Positions 1 to 11,714 of a DNA stretch of 64,000 bases are shown here, in pieces. Where the stretch lies: positions 99,362,294 to 99,426,293 of the forward strand of contig NC_135712.1 of the NCBI RefSeq assembly GCF_964656455.1. The letters run 5' to 3'. Below the pieces are notes generated by a model. That model searched no databases, was not told the DNA's origin, and saw only the letters and a list, made by a program, of their open reading frames with translations. The translations under genes were made by a program, and so were the position numbers. Positions within the stretch are counted from its first letter, which is position 1. Every line of letters starts with the position of its first letter. The stretch is from Halichoerus grypus. Lineage: Eukaryota > Chordata > Mammalia > Carnivora > Phocidae.

Positions 1-539
1 TTAGCCCCAGCCCCCCACACAACCCCCCATCAGCATCCCACAGGCCACACTTGGAGAATCGTTGTCATAGAGAAAATAAGCATTGGCCAGATCATAAATA
101 CTTGCTAAGTACAAGAATCTGCATTGTACTGAAAAAGTCCAAAAAGTGTATTTTATTTGGAACGGCAGCTAATTAAAAGTTGTCATCCTATTAAATATAT
201 TACAATCATTTATACTCTTCAAGATCCACCCATGTTCAAATTATAGAATTTGGGAGGTAACAGAAATTATTATGCAACTAAAACACTTCAAAATTTTGAT
301 AACGGTATTAATCTTTGATAGTCCTCAGGGTCATGGGATTGCTTTCATTTCATTTGTTTTAGTAGGAAAGGTGTTCCAAGGATCTTGGCTTGCCAAATTT
401 TCTATCATATTTCCAACTCTGCAGATCCGGAAGCCACTGTGGAAATCTGTTCATATCTAGATCTTATTGGATCTATTAAAAGGTGCATATTGCCTAAAAT
501 TAGTGATCTATCCATAAGCTTCCATTCTGACTAGTGGAC
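1..539. other. Unassigned sequence, no gene seen
   Basis: AT-rich sequence after a C-rich start (bases 1-40). The 62-codon frame at 272-460 has no recognisable domain. The last part may already be the decayed 3' end of the neighbouring L1, but I cannot align it with confidence. Confidence 0.5.
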
Positions 540-1245
540 CACAATTGCATTCTGGGTTGTCAGAATATGGATGTACCACAGTTTATTTGTCCATTCATTT
601 ATTGAAAAGCATTTTGTTAGCTTCTGGTGTTTGGTTGTAAATAAAGCTGCATAAACATTCACCTGCAGGTTTTGTGTCGAGTAAGTTTTCCCATCATTTG
701 AGTGAATATTTAGGAGTGTGGTTGTTGGACGATTTAAGAATTTTTAGCTTTGTAAGAAATGGCTAAGCAATCTTTTAGAATGACTATCATTTTGCATTTT
801 TCGCCAGCAATGAATAAGAGTTCTTGTGGCTCCATTTCCTCACTAACTATTTGTTTGGGGGTTTTTAAGCCATTCTAATAAGTATGTAGTAGTATCTCAT
901 TTTTGTTTTGATTTGCATTTTCCCAGGAACAAATGACGATGAGCATCTATACATATGATTGATATACGTATATCTTCCTTTGTGAGATTTCTGTTGAGAA
1001 CTTTTCACAATTTTTAATCTGGTTATTTTTATCTTCAATTTTAAGAGTTCTTTTCATATTTTGAGTATAATAATTTACCACATATATAACTTGGAAATAT
1101 TTTTAACCATTCTGTGTCCTGTCTTATCATTCTCTTAACAATGTATTTCAGAGATCAGAAGGTTTTCATTTAAAAAATTCCTACTTATTAATTTTTTACC
1201 TTTAAGGACCATCCCTTTGGTGTTTTATTTAAAAACTCATCAACG

Positions 1246-1467
1246 GGGCGCCTGGGTGGCTCAGTCGTTAAGCGTCTGCCTTCAGCTCAGGTCATGATCC
1301 CAGGGTCCTGGGATCGAGCCCCACATCAGGCTCCCTGCTCCGCGGGAAGCTTGCTTCTCCCTCTCCACTCCCCCAGCTTGTGTTCCCTCTCTCGCTGTGT
1401 CTCTCTCTGTCAAAAAATAAATAAAAATCTTTAAAAAAAAAAAACAAAAAAATAAAAAATAAAAAAT
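1246..1467 (+). mobile_element. SINEC, young arctoid type
   Basis: Full-length tRNA-derived head, CT-rich body and an unusually long interrupted A tail (about 1432-1467). A 15-base target-site duplication, AAAAACTCATCAACG, lies at 1231-1245 and 1468-1482. Inserted into the old minus-strand L1. Confidence 0.96.
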
Positions 1468-2370
1468 AAAAACTCATCAACGAATCCAAGGCCATATATA
1501 TTTCCTAATGTTTTCTTCTACAGGTATTACAGTTTTGTATTTTGTGTTTAGAGATATCCATTTTTATTTCATTTCTGTGTTAAATATATCTTTGCCTAGG
1601 TTTATCCTTTTTCATAAGGACCAATTGCTACATCACCATGTACGGGGAAAAAAAACAAAACTGTCTTTTCTCCACTCAATTGCCTGTGTGTCTTTGTCAA
1701 ATATCAGTTGGATTTATTTGTGTGGGTCTATTTCTGCACTTTATTCTATTATCTTGACCTATGTGTCTAGTCTTTCACAATACCACACTGTCTTGATTAT
1801 TATGGTAGCTTTAGAGTTCAGTCTTGGCTTTGGGTAGATTTAGTCTTCTGACTTTATTCTTTGATGGTCTAGGCCTTTTGCCTTTAAATGTACATTTCAT
1901 CGAGAGTTTTTTTGGTATCTACAACATAGTTTTCAAAGATTTTGATAAGATTTGCATTTAATCTAAACAAGTGGAGAAAAACTTGCACCTTAATAACTGA
2001 GTGTTCCAGTCTATGAATATGCAATAATTCTCCATTTAATTAGCTCCGTGGATTTCCTTCATCAATGTTTTATAGTTCTCCACATACAGACCATGTACAT
2101 ATTTTGTTACTTATACCTAGTACTTTTTTGATGCTAGTACAAATGGTATTGAGCTTTAGTTTCAAATTTCAATTACTCATTGCTGATATATAGGAAAATA
2201 ACTGACTTTTGGTATACACAAAGATATAACCTTGTATCCTGTGGCCTTGCTATACTTGCTTATTAGTTCCAGAAGTCTTTTTTTTTTTTTTTCTTAGATA
2301 ATTTGGAGTTTTCTACAGAGACAATCAGGTTAGATATGAATAAAGACAGTTTTATTTCTATAAAATAAAA

Positions 2371-2411
2371 GTATACTATATACATATATATATATATACA
2401 CACACACACTT
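2371..2411. repeat. (TA)n/(CA)n microsatellite
   Basis: Short alternating TA tract passing into a CA tract, within the old L1. Confidence 0.85.
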
Positions 2412-3457
2412 TTGGGGGTCTTATTGAACTAGTTAAGATTTCCAGTACAATAAGCAGGAGTCACTACAGAGGATATCCTTGCCTTTTCCTGATATTTGGG
2501 GGAAAGCATCCAGATATTCTCACAATTAAGGACAATATTAGCTGTAAGTATAGCTGTGTATTGTATATTGCTTTTATTTGGTTAAGTAGGTTCCCTCTTC
2601 TTCCTATTTTTTACCTTTTATTGTGAATTGGTATCTAATTATGTTGAAATGATTTTTCTGTAGCTAATATTATTATAATATTAACTTTTACATGTTTTTT
2701 TAGTCTGTTAATATCATGAAATACAGTCATTGATTTATAAATTTAAAACCAGCCTTGCTTTCTTGGAAAGAATCATATGCCATAATATATTTTTTTATAT
2801 ATTGCTGAATTTAATTTGCTTATATTCTGAAAGGGTTTTTGCATCTTTGTTCATGAGAGACATTGGTTTGCAGTTTCCTTTATCTGTAATATATTTATTT
2901 TTCTGGTATTAGGATAATGCTGACCTCACAGAATGAAGTTAGGAAGTGTTAACTCTCCTCCTACTTTCTGAACGAGATTATGGAAAACTAGTATCCAATC
3001 ATCCTTAAAAGTTTGGTAGATTTCACCAGAAAATGATCGGAGCATACTGCTTCAATTTTGGGCAGGTTATTAATTAATGATTGAATTTCTTTAACAGATA
3101 TACATGCGTTCAGATTATGTCTATCCTAATGTGAGTTTTGGTAGCTTGTGACTTTCAAGGAATTAGTCCACTTCATCTAAATTATAAAATTTCTGAACAT
3201 AGAGCTATTTGTAATACCTCTTTAAGGTCCTTTTAATGTCCATGGAGTCAGTAGTTATGACTCTTCTATCATTTGCAATATTGGTAATTTTTATCTTTTT
3301 TTTTTCTTGATTACCATGGCTAGAAGTTTATCAACATTTTTTGATCTTTTGAAAGAACTGGTTTTTGGTTTCATTGATTTGTTTTTCTCTATTGTTTTTC
3401 TGTTTTCAAATTTAGATTTCTGCTCTAATTGTTATTTGCATTCTTCTGCTTCCTTTA

Positions 3458-3648
3458 TTTTTTAAAGATATTATTTATTTATTTGATAGAGAGAAAGCGA
3501 TCACAGAGGGAGAGGGATCACAGAAGGAGAGAGAAAAGCAGACTCGCCACTGAGCAGAGAGCTGGATGCGGGGCTCAACCCCAGGACCCTGGGATCATGA
3601 CCTGAGCCCAAGACAGACACTTAACCAACTGAGCCACCCAGGCGCCCC
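3458..3648 (-). mobile_element. SINEC
   Basis: Reverse-oriented element: T-rich tail at left and GGCGCC head complement at right. The duplication CTTCTGCTTCCTTTA is exact at 3443-3457 and 3649-3663. Inserted in L1 ORF2 sequence. Confidence 0.95.
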
Positions 3649-4252
3649 CTTCTGCTTCCTTTAGACCTAATTTATTCTTCTTTTCTAGCACCCTAGTTAT
3701 TGAGTTAAGAGATTTTTTTTTCTAATATATGCGGTGAAATAAATGAACAATACAAGGGATAAAAACTACTTTTGTTTCTTGGTTTATCCCAGTATTACAA
3801 TAAACAAAAAAGTAAGCAGAATCTGAAGAAATGGGTCTTTCTTATTTGTACTACGCTGAGCTGTCTGGATTGAAATAAAGTGATTATTTCTAAATTTAAA
3901 AAAATATATATATATTATAAATAACATTTTAGAACATACCCCATATGATTTTTATTCTTTTCAATTCCATAAGGTATGTTTAATACTCATGAGGTGTTCT
4001 AACTTTGTGAATATTTTGTGTGAACTTAAAAATAAGCATATTCTGATGTTGGGGTATTCTATAAATGTCAGTTATAGTATGTTGATTTATAGTGCTGTTC
4101 ATTCCTGCTATATAAGTACAAATTTTCTGCCTGTTTGTTATATCAATTACCGACAGAAGGGTGTTGGAAGTTTCCAATTACTATAGGGAATTTTATATTT
4201 CTTTATTAAGTTCTATCAGTTTTTACTTCATATATCTTAAGGCATCCTTTTT

Positions 4253-4519
4253 ATTTTTATGTTTTATTATGTTTATTTTTTAATTTTTTAAAAGATTTAT
4301 TTATTTATTTTAGAAAGAGAGAGAGAAAGAGAGGATGCACGAGCTGGGGCAGGGGCAGAGGGAGAGAGAGGGAGAGAGAGAGAGAGAGAGAGAATATCTT
4401 AAGCAGGCTCCACACCCAGTGCAGAGCCCAACACAGGGATCAATCTCACAACCCTGAGATCATAACCTGAGCCAAAATCAAGAATCAGACACTTAACTGA
4501 CTGAGCCCCCAGGTGCCCT
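4253..4519 (-). mobile_element. SINEC, older and diverged
   Basis: Diverged copy with a purine-rich (GA)n expansion at about 4315-4393 inside its body. The flanking duplication is imperfect: TAAGGCATCCTTTTT at 4238-4252 against TAAGGAACCCTTTTT from 4520. More diverged than its neighbours, so probably an older insertion. Confidence 0.88.
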
Positions 4520-4824
4520 TAAGGAACCCTTTTTAGATGTATATATGCTTTAGATTATTATGTCTTCTTAGAGACTTCACCCTTTCATCATTATGTAATG
4601 CTTCTATTTGTCTTCAATTCATTTCATCTGAACTCTGTTTTGTCTGAAATTAATATAGCCATTCTAGCTTTCTTTGATTATTTTAGCATTTTTATACTCA
4701 CCCTTCTATTATTAATCTGAGCATTTAATTTAAAGTGAGTTTCTAAAAGACAACAAATACTTATGTTTCCTTAATCCACTTTTAACTTGGATCATTGTAT
4801 AACCACATTTAAAGTGATTATTGA

Positions 4825-5012
4825 CAGGTGCCTGGGTGGCTCAGTCTATAAGCGTCTGTCTTCAGCTCAGGTCATGATCTCAGGGTCCTGGGATCGAGCC
4901 CCGCATCGGGCTCCCTGCTCGGCGAGGAGCCTGCTTCTCCTTCTCCCACTCCCCCTGCTTGTGTTCCCTCTCTCGCTGTGTCTCTCTTTGTCAAATAAAT
5001 TTAAAAAAAAAT
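4825..5012 (+). mobile_element. SINEC
   Basis: Head AGGTGCCTGGGTGGCTCAGT, CT-rich body and A tail. The duplication AAAGTGATTATTGA is exact at 4811-4824 and 5013-5026. It sits near the upstream end of the old minus-strand L1. Confidence 0.95.
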
Positions 5013-6026
5013 AAAGTGATTATTGAGAACTCCACTTGTAACTCTGACATGTAAAGAATTTGAATATTGTTACTCTTTCACTTAAAATAATTTTAAAAAA
5101 AAGCCTGAGCAAACAATATCAAATACATTTGTTGTACCCATTAGGGAACTAAGGTTATGGAGCAAAATGCCACCCTAATACTTGGAGAGACAGATAAACT
5201 CTGAATGTCCCAGCAGATTCTGCATAAATAAAATAGATCCCTCCAGCCAGGAACTGATAGGAACATTTACATGGTAAATTTTGAAGAGTCAATAGAAGCA
5301 AAGTGTGAACTAATAAGAGAATGAGAAGGTGCAGCCTTAGGATGCTCACCAAAGTTTTGAGGGTGTTACCAGGAGGAATCCTCCCACATAAAGAGCCAGG
5401 AAAGATTCCCCCATAGCTCTGGCAGGGGAAAAGGAAAATTGACCACTGTGAAAAATACTCATGGTGCTCTCCCTCAGAAAAGCCTACTCTCCAGTGGAAA
5501 AGACTTTAACTCTGTGTGATCTGACACAGAGGAAAGGCATTTCCCTGACTGCAACCCCTCTTAACCGTTTTGTCTTACAGAGCTGGGTAGGCGGAGCTAG
5601 GAAACACTGTGCAGGCCACTGTCCAAGGAACACACCTACTAAATGACCGATTTAATCATGGGATTATAGAATGCTTCTCCTTGCCCATACTTATCACGAG
5701 CTAGGAGGGCTCCTGTGTAACAACAATGGATTTCAGTAAAAGGAGTTCAAGAAAGATCCTCTCTTAAGAGAAATATTTAGTGAAGCTCAAAGACAATCGG
5801 AGAGACAAAAGAAAAAAAAAAGGAATATTAAGATGTTTGAAACCCCTGGCACTCATAACTACAAAAAACTTTACACATAGCACAAAGCCTAGCCAGCGTA
5901 ACATAAATCTTCACACTAAATGTTTATTTTCCTCAGTTGCTATTATCTTATACAGAATATTCGGCTTTCAACAACAACAACAAAAAATGACAAGTGATGC
6001 TAAAAACCAAGAAAAAGCATAGTTTA

Positions 6027-6203
6027 TTTTTTTTTAAGATTTTATTTATTTTGACATAGTAAGAGAGAGCGCACAAGCAGGGGGAACAGCAGAGAGAGAG
6101 AGAGAAGCAGGCTCCCTGCTGAGCAGGGAGCCCACAGGACCCTGGGATCATGACCTGAGCTGAAGGCAGATGCTTAACCGTCTGAGCCACGCAGGCGCCC
6201 CAT
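6027..6203 (-). mobile_element. SINEC
   Basis: T-rich tail at left and GGCGCCCC at right. The duplication GAAAAAGCATAGTTTA is exact at 6011-6026 and 6204-6219. Confidence 0.95.
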
Positions 6204-6855
6204 GAAAAAGCATAGTTTAAAGAGATAAAGGAAGCATGGTAACCAGTCTCATATATGATACTGATTTTGGAATTATCAGATAAGTAATTAAAAATAAATA
6301 TGGTTAATTTGTTAAGGAAGCTAATAAAAAATAAACAATATATAAGAATAAGTTGGTAAAATAAGCAGGAAGATAAAAACAAAACAAAAAAAAATAAATG
6401 CTAAAAATAAAAAGCACTGTAACACAAATGATGAATTCCTTTAATGGGGTCCTCAACAGACCAGGCAAAGTAAGAAAATAATCATGAGCTTAAAGATATG
6501 TCAGAAGAAACTTTACAAATTGAAATGTAAAAAGAAAAAAATGTTAAAAATAAAACAGAATGGAACATTTCAAAACTGTAGGACATTTCAAAAGGTAACA
6601 TTTGTAACTAGAATATCAGGAGAAGAACAAAAGAAATATTTAAAGTAATGCTAGCTGATAATTCTCCCAAATTAATAATAGACACCAAACCACAAGTCCA
6701 GAAAGCTCAGAGAATGTCAAGCCGGACAAATACCAAAAAAAATCTGTACAAAGGCATGTCATAATACCACTGCCAATGAAAGAAAGAAAATCTTGAAAAA
6801 ATGTGAAGAAGGCTTACCTATAGAAGAGCAAAGATAAGAATTAGAGTGGATTTCT

Positions 6856-7060
6856 TTTTTTTTTTTTTTTTAAAGATTTTATTTATTTATTTGACAGAGA
6901 GAGACACAGTGAGAGCAGGATCACAAGCAGGGGGAGAGTCAGAGGGAGAAACAGGCTTCCCGCAGAGCAGGGAGCCCGATGCGGGGCTCGATCCCAGGAC
7001 CCTGGGATCATGACTTGAGCCGAAGGCAGATGCTTAACGACTGAGCCACCCAGGCGCCCC
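6856..7060 (-). mobile_element. SINEC, young
   Basis: Nearly consensus copy with an 18-base T run for the tail. The duplication TAGAGTGGATTTCT is exact at 6842-6855 and 7061-7074. Confidence 0.96.
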
Positions 7061-7336
7061 TAGAGTGGATTTCTAATCAGAAACCATTCATGCAAAAAGA
7101 GAGTGGAGTGAATTATTTAAAGGGATGAAAGAAAACACACACAAATATATACACAGAACCTAGAATTTTGCATACAGTGAAATTATCATTCAAAAGTGAA
7201 TGACGCCAATAAAAAAAAAAAAAGTGAATGAGAAACAAAGATTTTCTCCAACAAAACAAAGAAACAAACAACAATAACAAGAACCTAAGGTAATTCATCA
7301 CCAGAAGACCTGTCCTTCAAGAAATGCTAAAAGATG

Positions 7337-7536
7337 GGCGCCTGGGTGGCTCAGTTGGTTGGGCGACTGACTTCGGCTCAGGTCATGATCCTGGAGTCCC
7401 CGGATCGAGTCCCGCATCGGGCTCCCTGCTCGGCAGGGAGTCTGCTTCTCCCTCTGACCCTCCCCCCTCTCATGTGCTCTCTCTCGCTCTCTCTCTCTCT
7501 CAAATAAATAAATAAAATCTTTAAAAAAAAAAAAAA
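7337..7536 (+). mobile_element. SINEC
   Basis: Full-length element with a CT repeat tract and A tail. The duplication GAAATGCTAAAAGATG is exact at 7321-7336 and 7537-7552. Inserted in old L1 5' sequence. Confidence 0.96.
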
Positions 7537-7680
7537 GAAATGCTAAAAGATGCTTCTCAGAGAAAAGGAAAACAAGTTCAGAAACTTGGATTTACATCAA
7601 GAAAGTCCACTGAAGAAGGAACAAATTAAGGTAAAATAAAATATTTTATCTTATTTTTGATTGATCTAAGGTGATTGTTG

Positions 7681-8480
7681 ATAGAGTTAAAATAATAATA
7701 TCTACCATCATTTATAACTATTCACTATTCACTGCATTTGCAAACATATGATGTTCCTATAGGGGACAATCCACAAAAATTTAGAGGCCATTCTAAGACT
7801 GGGCCCCCAGGAGTTTCTTACTCTCACTGCAGCCCACACTTGGGTGTCTAGAAATCCAGCACCACCATCCACATCCCTATTACTGTATAGCTCCAGAAGA
7901 CTTTGCTCTGGGTAGCAGATCTCAGTTGCCTTGTCCTCTATGTGCCTGTCTCTACAGATTTCACAGTGGCAGTTAGTCATACGTCCTCATTACATTCCTG
8001 TAATGTCCAGAACATATGATTTTGAGTTTTTCTAACTTTTTTCTTGTTATACTGACAGGAGTGGTGACTTCCAAGCTCTCTATATGCAAGAGCTGAGCAC
8101 AAAAGTAAATATTTGGATTTTTCAGAACTATTTGGTTTTTTTTAATATTTATTTAGACAAGATAAAATACAAAATAAAGCAACACATTTTTCTACATAGT
8201 CATAGTCTGTCTTAATAGTATCAGCATGAATCCAGGCCTTTGAAATATATATATATTTTATCCTGGGTAATGATTACTTAGGTTTTTGTGTTTTTTTAAT
8301 AAATCATTCAGCTGTACAATATTTACAAGCTTTTCTTTATGTGTCATATATTTTTAATAAAATTTTATTTTAAAAAACCACAAAAGCCACATAGAGTTAA
8401 TGATGCATGTGACATCAATTTTAGCTGCTTTAAATAGTTTTAATCATTTACTCTTTTGTGGAAAAAATAATCCAAGTTTG
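7681..8480. other. Unassigned sequence, no gene seen
   Basis: Unique-looking sequence. An 83-codon minus-strand frame at 7729-7980 is the most gene-like item here: it has mixed composition and several cysteines near its start. It shows no family motif, and no splice or promoter context supports it. The rest is AT-rich. Confidence 0.5.
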
Positions 8481-9084
8481 GACGACAACTTCTGGAATGA
8501 ATTCTCGGTTTCACCATGCCTCTGCTTCCCAAACAATCACAACTGGTAAAAAGATAGAAGCAAACAAACAAATCACTTAAAGTCTTTAGAAATTATCCTA
8601 AGGGAATGTAATAAACAAAAAAAATATTGCAGAAAATCTAAATTTCATAAGAACAGTGACAGCCCATGGTACTTAAGCCATGACTAGCTTCGGACCACCC
8701 CTCCAGGCACACCAACTCATCAAGACAGAAGCTCCACACTAGGTGAGTGTGACCAAGAAGACAGTGCTCCTTCTCCCCATGCTCCCAGTCAAGGGCTGCA
8801 GTAACACCTCAGAGGGGCAGGCCACCAGCATTCATCATCTACCCGAGCTCTGTGTTGCAGAAGGTCTACTCCAGGAATAAACAGCTAAGATGTCTGGGAC
8901 TCTCTTCTTCCACCCAGCCCACAGTCACAGAGTAGTAGTTCTCTACCTCAGTGATGACATGTTACCTGAGGGCTATGAAGCTCTTCCTGAGGAAACTGAC
9001 TTTAATTAGAACAGAGTATAAGAAGTTTACTCTGACTTAAGCCAAAGAGTTAAGAGAACTCTAAAACAATACAAGTTTGGTGGT
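8481..9084. other. Unassigned, relatively GC-rich block; possible old L1 5'UTR
   Basis: The part at 8640-9000 has noticeably higher GC than its surroundings and no long open frame. Its position directly upstream of plus-strand L1 ORF2/3' sequence suggests an L1 5'UTR with an internal deletion. I cannot match it to a specific family. Confidence 0.3.
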
Positions 9085-9496
9085 AAGCAATTAGCCACCA
9101 GAGAAATGCAAATCAAAACCATAACGAAAGAAACAAAAACAAAACATAAAAACCATAATGAGATACCAATTCACACACACTAGAATCAAAAAGTCAGATT
9201 ATAAACAGTGTTGAGAATAGGAGAATTCAAAACTCACATATATTGCTGGTAGAAATGCAAAATTGTACAACTGCTTTGAAAAAATTTCCCAAAGTTTAAA
9301 CACAGAGTTATTTTATGCCCCAGCAATTCCACTTTTAGGTATAGACCTCAGAGAACTGAAAACAAAAATCCACACAAAATATGTATACAAATATTCATAG
9401 TAACATTATTCATAAGAGCCAAAAAAGTAGAATTAACCTGAATATTCACCAACTGAAGAATGGATAAATAAAATGTGGTAAATACATACATAATAC

Positions 9497-9526
9497 ACAC
9501 ACACACACACACACATACACACACTT
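9497..9526. repeat. (CA)n microsatellite
   Basis: Alternating CA tract inside the L1 3' end, one of the usual sites of CA expansion in L1 ORF2 ends. Confidence 0.9.
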
Positions 9527-9651
9527 ATACAATGGAATACTATTTAGGCATAAAAAAGAAGTACTAATAACAAGTTACGATCTGATGAACTTTAAAAATA
9601 TTGTGCTAAGTAAAAGAAATTATTCACAAAAGACACATATGAGTTTATATG

Positions 9652-9652
<1 letters not shown>

Positions 9653-9686
<34 letters not shown>
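9653..9686. repeat. (TA)n microsatellite
   Basis: About 17 uninterrupted TA units. Confidence 0.92.
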
Positions 9687-9688
<2 letters not shown>

Positions 9689-10004
9689 GCACAGAATAAG
9701 CAATCTAAAGAGGCAGAAAGTAGATTACTAATTTCCTAGGGCTGTGGGGATTGGGGAGAGATGGTGGGTGAGTAAATCCCAATGGCTATGGCTTTATGGG
9801 GAGGATAATGAGATATTCTACAACTGACTGTAGTAATAGTGTTGTACAACTGCTGATGAACTAAAAATATGATGCACTGTATATCTTAAATGAGTGAACT
9901 GTATGGTAGATAACTATACTTCAATAAAGCTATTATTAAAAAATCCTAGGTGTTATTACACTGAAATTATTTCTTAAATAATCATACATTTTATCAACTA
10001 TTTT

Positions 10005-10205
10005 TCTTTTCCAATGTACTAGTAACTTTACATTCAATATCTTAAAAGCACATAGTAACCAGGTAAAATATACATTCTTATGACAGTTTTGCAGAGGAAG
10101 AATTTTGCCCAGAGAATTCAACTTTCCCAAAGTCACTTGGCTCTTATGGTGGATGGTCTGGGATATGAATTTAGAACTATCTATGCTAACCAGTCTTGCT
10201 ATAGT
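10005..10205 (-). mobile_element. MIR
   Basis: The order matches MIR read in reverse: 'gcagaggaagaattttgccc', then 'ttcccaaagtcacttggc', then a 'gatatgaatttagaac' block. This parallels the reverse of the MIR core (cttgggcaagt, cctcatctgtaaa). Diverged and without identifiable duplications, as expected for this age. Confidence 0.75.
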
Positions 10206-11714
10206 ACACTAAGCTAACTCTACTGTTATTTAATTTAAGGGGCATGTTTAAACTAGTGCATAATCCTGTATAATAAAACATTACATTACATTTTTATTCA
10301 TTCTTTTAGACATTTGCTCAATAAATATTTACTGAATTCCTCATATTGCCCAAGCCCAACCTAGGCACTGCGGCATTAATTTAAAGAATGTGTTTATTTT
10401 CCAATTCAGCACAGTTCTGTTCTACCAAGAAAATAGTTTATGCAATTTGCAGGCTCATTAGTCCCTTTGGTGAATACAACTTAGATTTATCATGGCACAG
10501 TAAGGAAGACTGAAACTTTTTTTAGTATACTTCATATAAAATATGAATCCACAGCAGGTTTCTGTAACAATTAGCTTTGTAAGTTGCAAAATGAAAATCT
10601 TTTTGTTCTTTCTCTCTCTCTTTTCATCTAAATGTAATCTGAATTGGCATTTTTGAGGAAGATTAGCTCTACAGACAATAACAGGTAAAGATAACAGAGA
10701 ATTAGATCTATCGTTGGTATTTTCAGTTTTCTATCTGAGTCAATCCAACCCCACTAAAGTTTCTGTGTCAGATGACAAATGGATTTTAGTACACACACTC
10801 AAGAAGCACTTAGGGTGACATGAGTCTCTCAGTTTTCCTGGATCCCTGAGTTTTGACACTGCTTGAAGGAAGAACTTTTCTGAAGATAAAATTTATAGGA
10901 CTTGAATGAAAGTGAAAAGATATACCCCTGGTTAGAATGCATATGAAATTGCAGCACTACATTATTACACAAGTTGACTAAGGTACTAAGGTAATTACAG
11001 GTATCTGAACAGATTTCTCAAAGAAAAAGCACAGCACTATGACTAAGGGGTGATTGCACTCAAATCAGAAGACATTTAACTTTACTAGCTATGGGAAGCA
11101 GAGCTAGCAAATTTTTGAGGGTAAAGTGAGAGACAAAAAAGATGGTAACCAATTTTATTGACCATCATATCTTGTTGGTTAGAGTGTTATTTGATACTAG
11201 ATTTTTGGATAACTTGACAGTTCCTCTCCAAATTAAGAATTTACAAATTCTTTGACTAATGTGATTCTAAAAATATATATTCCATAAAAATATGTCTTGA
11301 TGATATTAGTTTCTCTTTACCTTGGCTACCACTCCAACATCACCATTACTTTAAATCACCATTATTTTAAACTAACCTTCTGCAAAATCTAAAATACTGG
11401 TTTCTAAACATACTCATCCTCAATCTTTTTCATCATTGTCAGAATGATTGCAAAAATATGTAGAATAATGCATGTGTTTTCACAATTAAATTTTCAAATG
11501 TCTATTTCCCTTTGAATTAATGCAAACCCTTTACTATTCTCTACAAGACAGTATATGGGCTAACTCTTGATTACTATCTCATGATGTATAGCTCTAATCA
11601 TACTAACTTCCTTACTTTTCTTCAAAATCACTAAACTTTATATATTGGCTTAGCACAGGTTCCCACTGCTTAGAATAATTATCTTCCAGCATTTAGCATG
11701 GCTGGCTTATTCTC
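10206..11714. other. Unassigned sequence, no gene seen
   Basis: Old AT-rich DNA. The part at 10290-10370 ('ttgctcaataaatatttactgaattcc') has the wording of an ancient mammalian interspersed repeat, family not assigned. No open frame of note. Confidence 0.5.

Larger units (their letters stand above)
540..5040 (-). mobile_element. Ancient L1 (L1M-type), ORF2 region, interrupted by four SINEs
   Basis: Read on the minus strand, this stretch follows the order of a mammalian L1 from the end of ORF2 (around 560-760, the reverse of the 'numbered drawing of a hut' segment near the ORF2 C-terminus) back through the reverse transcriptase region (about 1500-3450) to upstream ORF2 sequence at 4560-4810. 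SINEs at 1246, 3458, 4253 and 4825 split it, and removing them restores the L1 order. It is heavily mutated with many stops and no usable frame. A stretch at 3720-3960 does not align well and may be a further insertion. The subfamily is not resolved. Confidence 0.75.
5100..7680 (+). mobile_element. Old L1 5' region (5'UTR and ORF1-adjacent), interrupted by three SINEs
   Basis: The order at 6600-7640 matches the 5' part of old mammalian L1M elements on the plus strand: a 'gtccagaaagctcagagaa' segment (6696), an 'agagtggagtgaa' segment (7100), a 'cctagaattttgcatacag' segment (7160) and a 'gacctgtccttcaagaaatg' segment (7307). The more GC-rich part at 5380-5640 fits old L1 5'UTR. The reverse-strand equivalent occurs in the L1 at 58.0-58.4 kb. 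SINEs at 6027, 6856 and 7337 interrupt it. No intact frame remains. Subfamily and exact ends are uncertain. Confidence 0.6.
9085..9938 (+). mobile_element. Old L1 3' end (ORF2 C-terminal coding remnant plus 3'UTR)
   Basis: Begins in ORF2 C-terminal sequence ('gagaaatgcaaatcaaaacc', about 9100), passes the 'ccagcaattccactttt' segment (9320) and the 'caatggaatactattta' segment (9530), and ends in 3'UTR with a late AATAAA (9923). Frameshifts and stops are frequent. It holds a (CA)n tract at 9499 and a (TA)n tract at 9653. The lack of a clear A tail and duplication fits an old copy. Confidence 0.8.

Noticed and set aside
1246..1330. tRNA-like head with A/B-box-like sequence that could be called a tRNA gene
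   Set aside because: It is the tRNA-derived part of a SINE. It has no acceptor-stem pairing or mature tRNA form, and the same sequence occurs in every copy.
4300..4395. Long (GA)n tract considered as an independent regulatory GAGA element
   Set aside because: It is the reverse complement of the CT-rich body of an old SINEC.
4787..5014. Recurring 60-85 codon frames with similar text (AQVMIPGSWDRAPHRAPCSA, then a leucine/serine-rich end), here and at 13749, 23437, 29951, 34304, 38711, 49653 and 50765
   Set aside because: They are translations of the SINEC body on its sense strand. The likeness between them is the SINE consensus, not a protein family.
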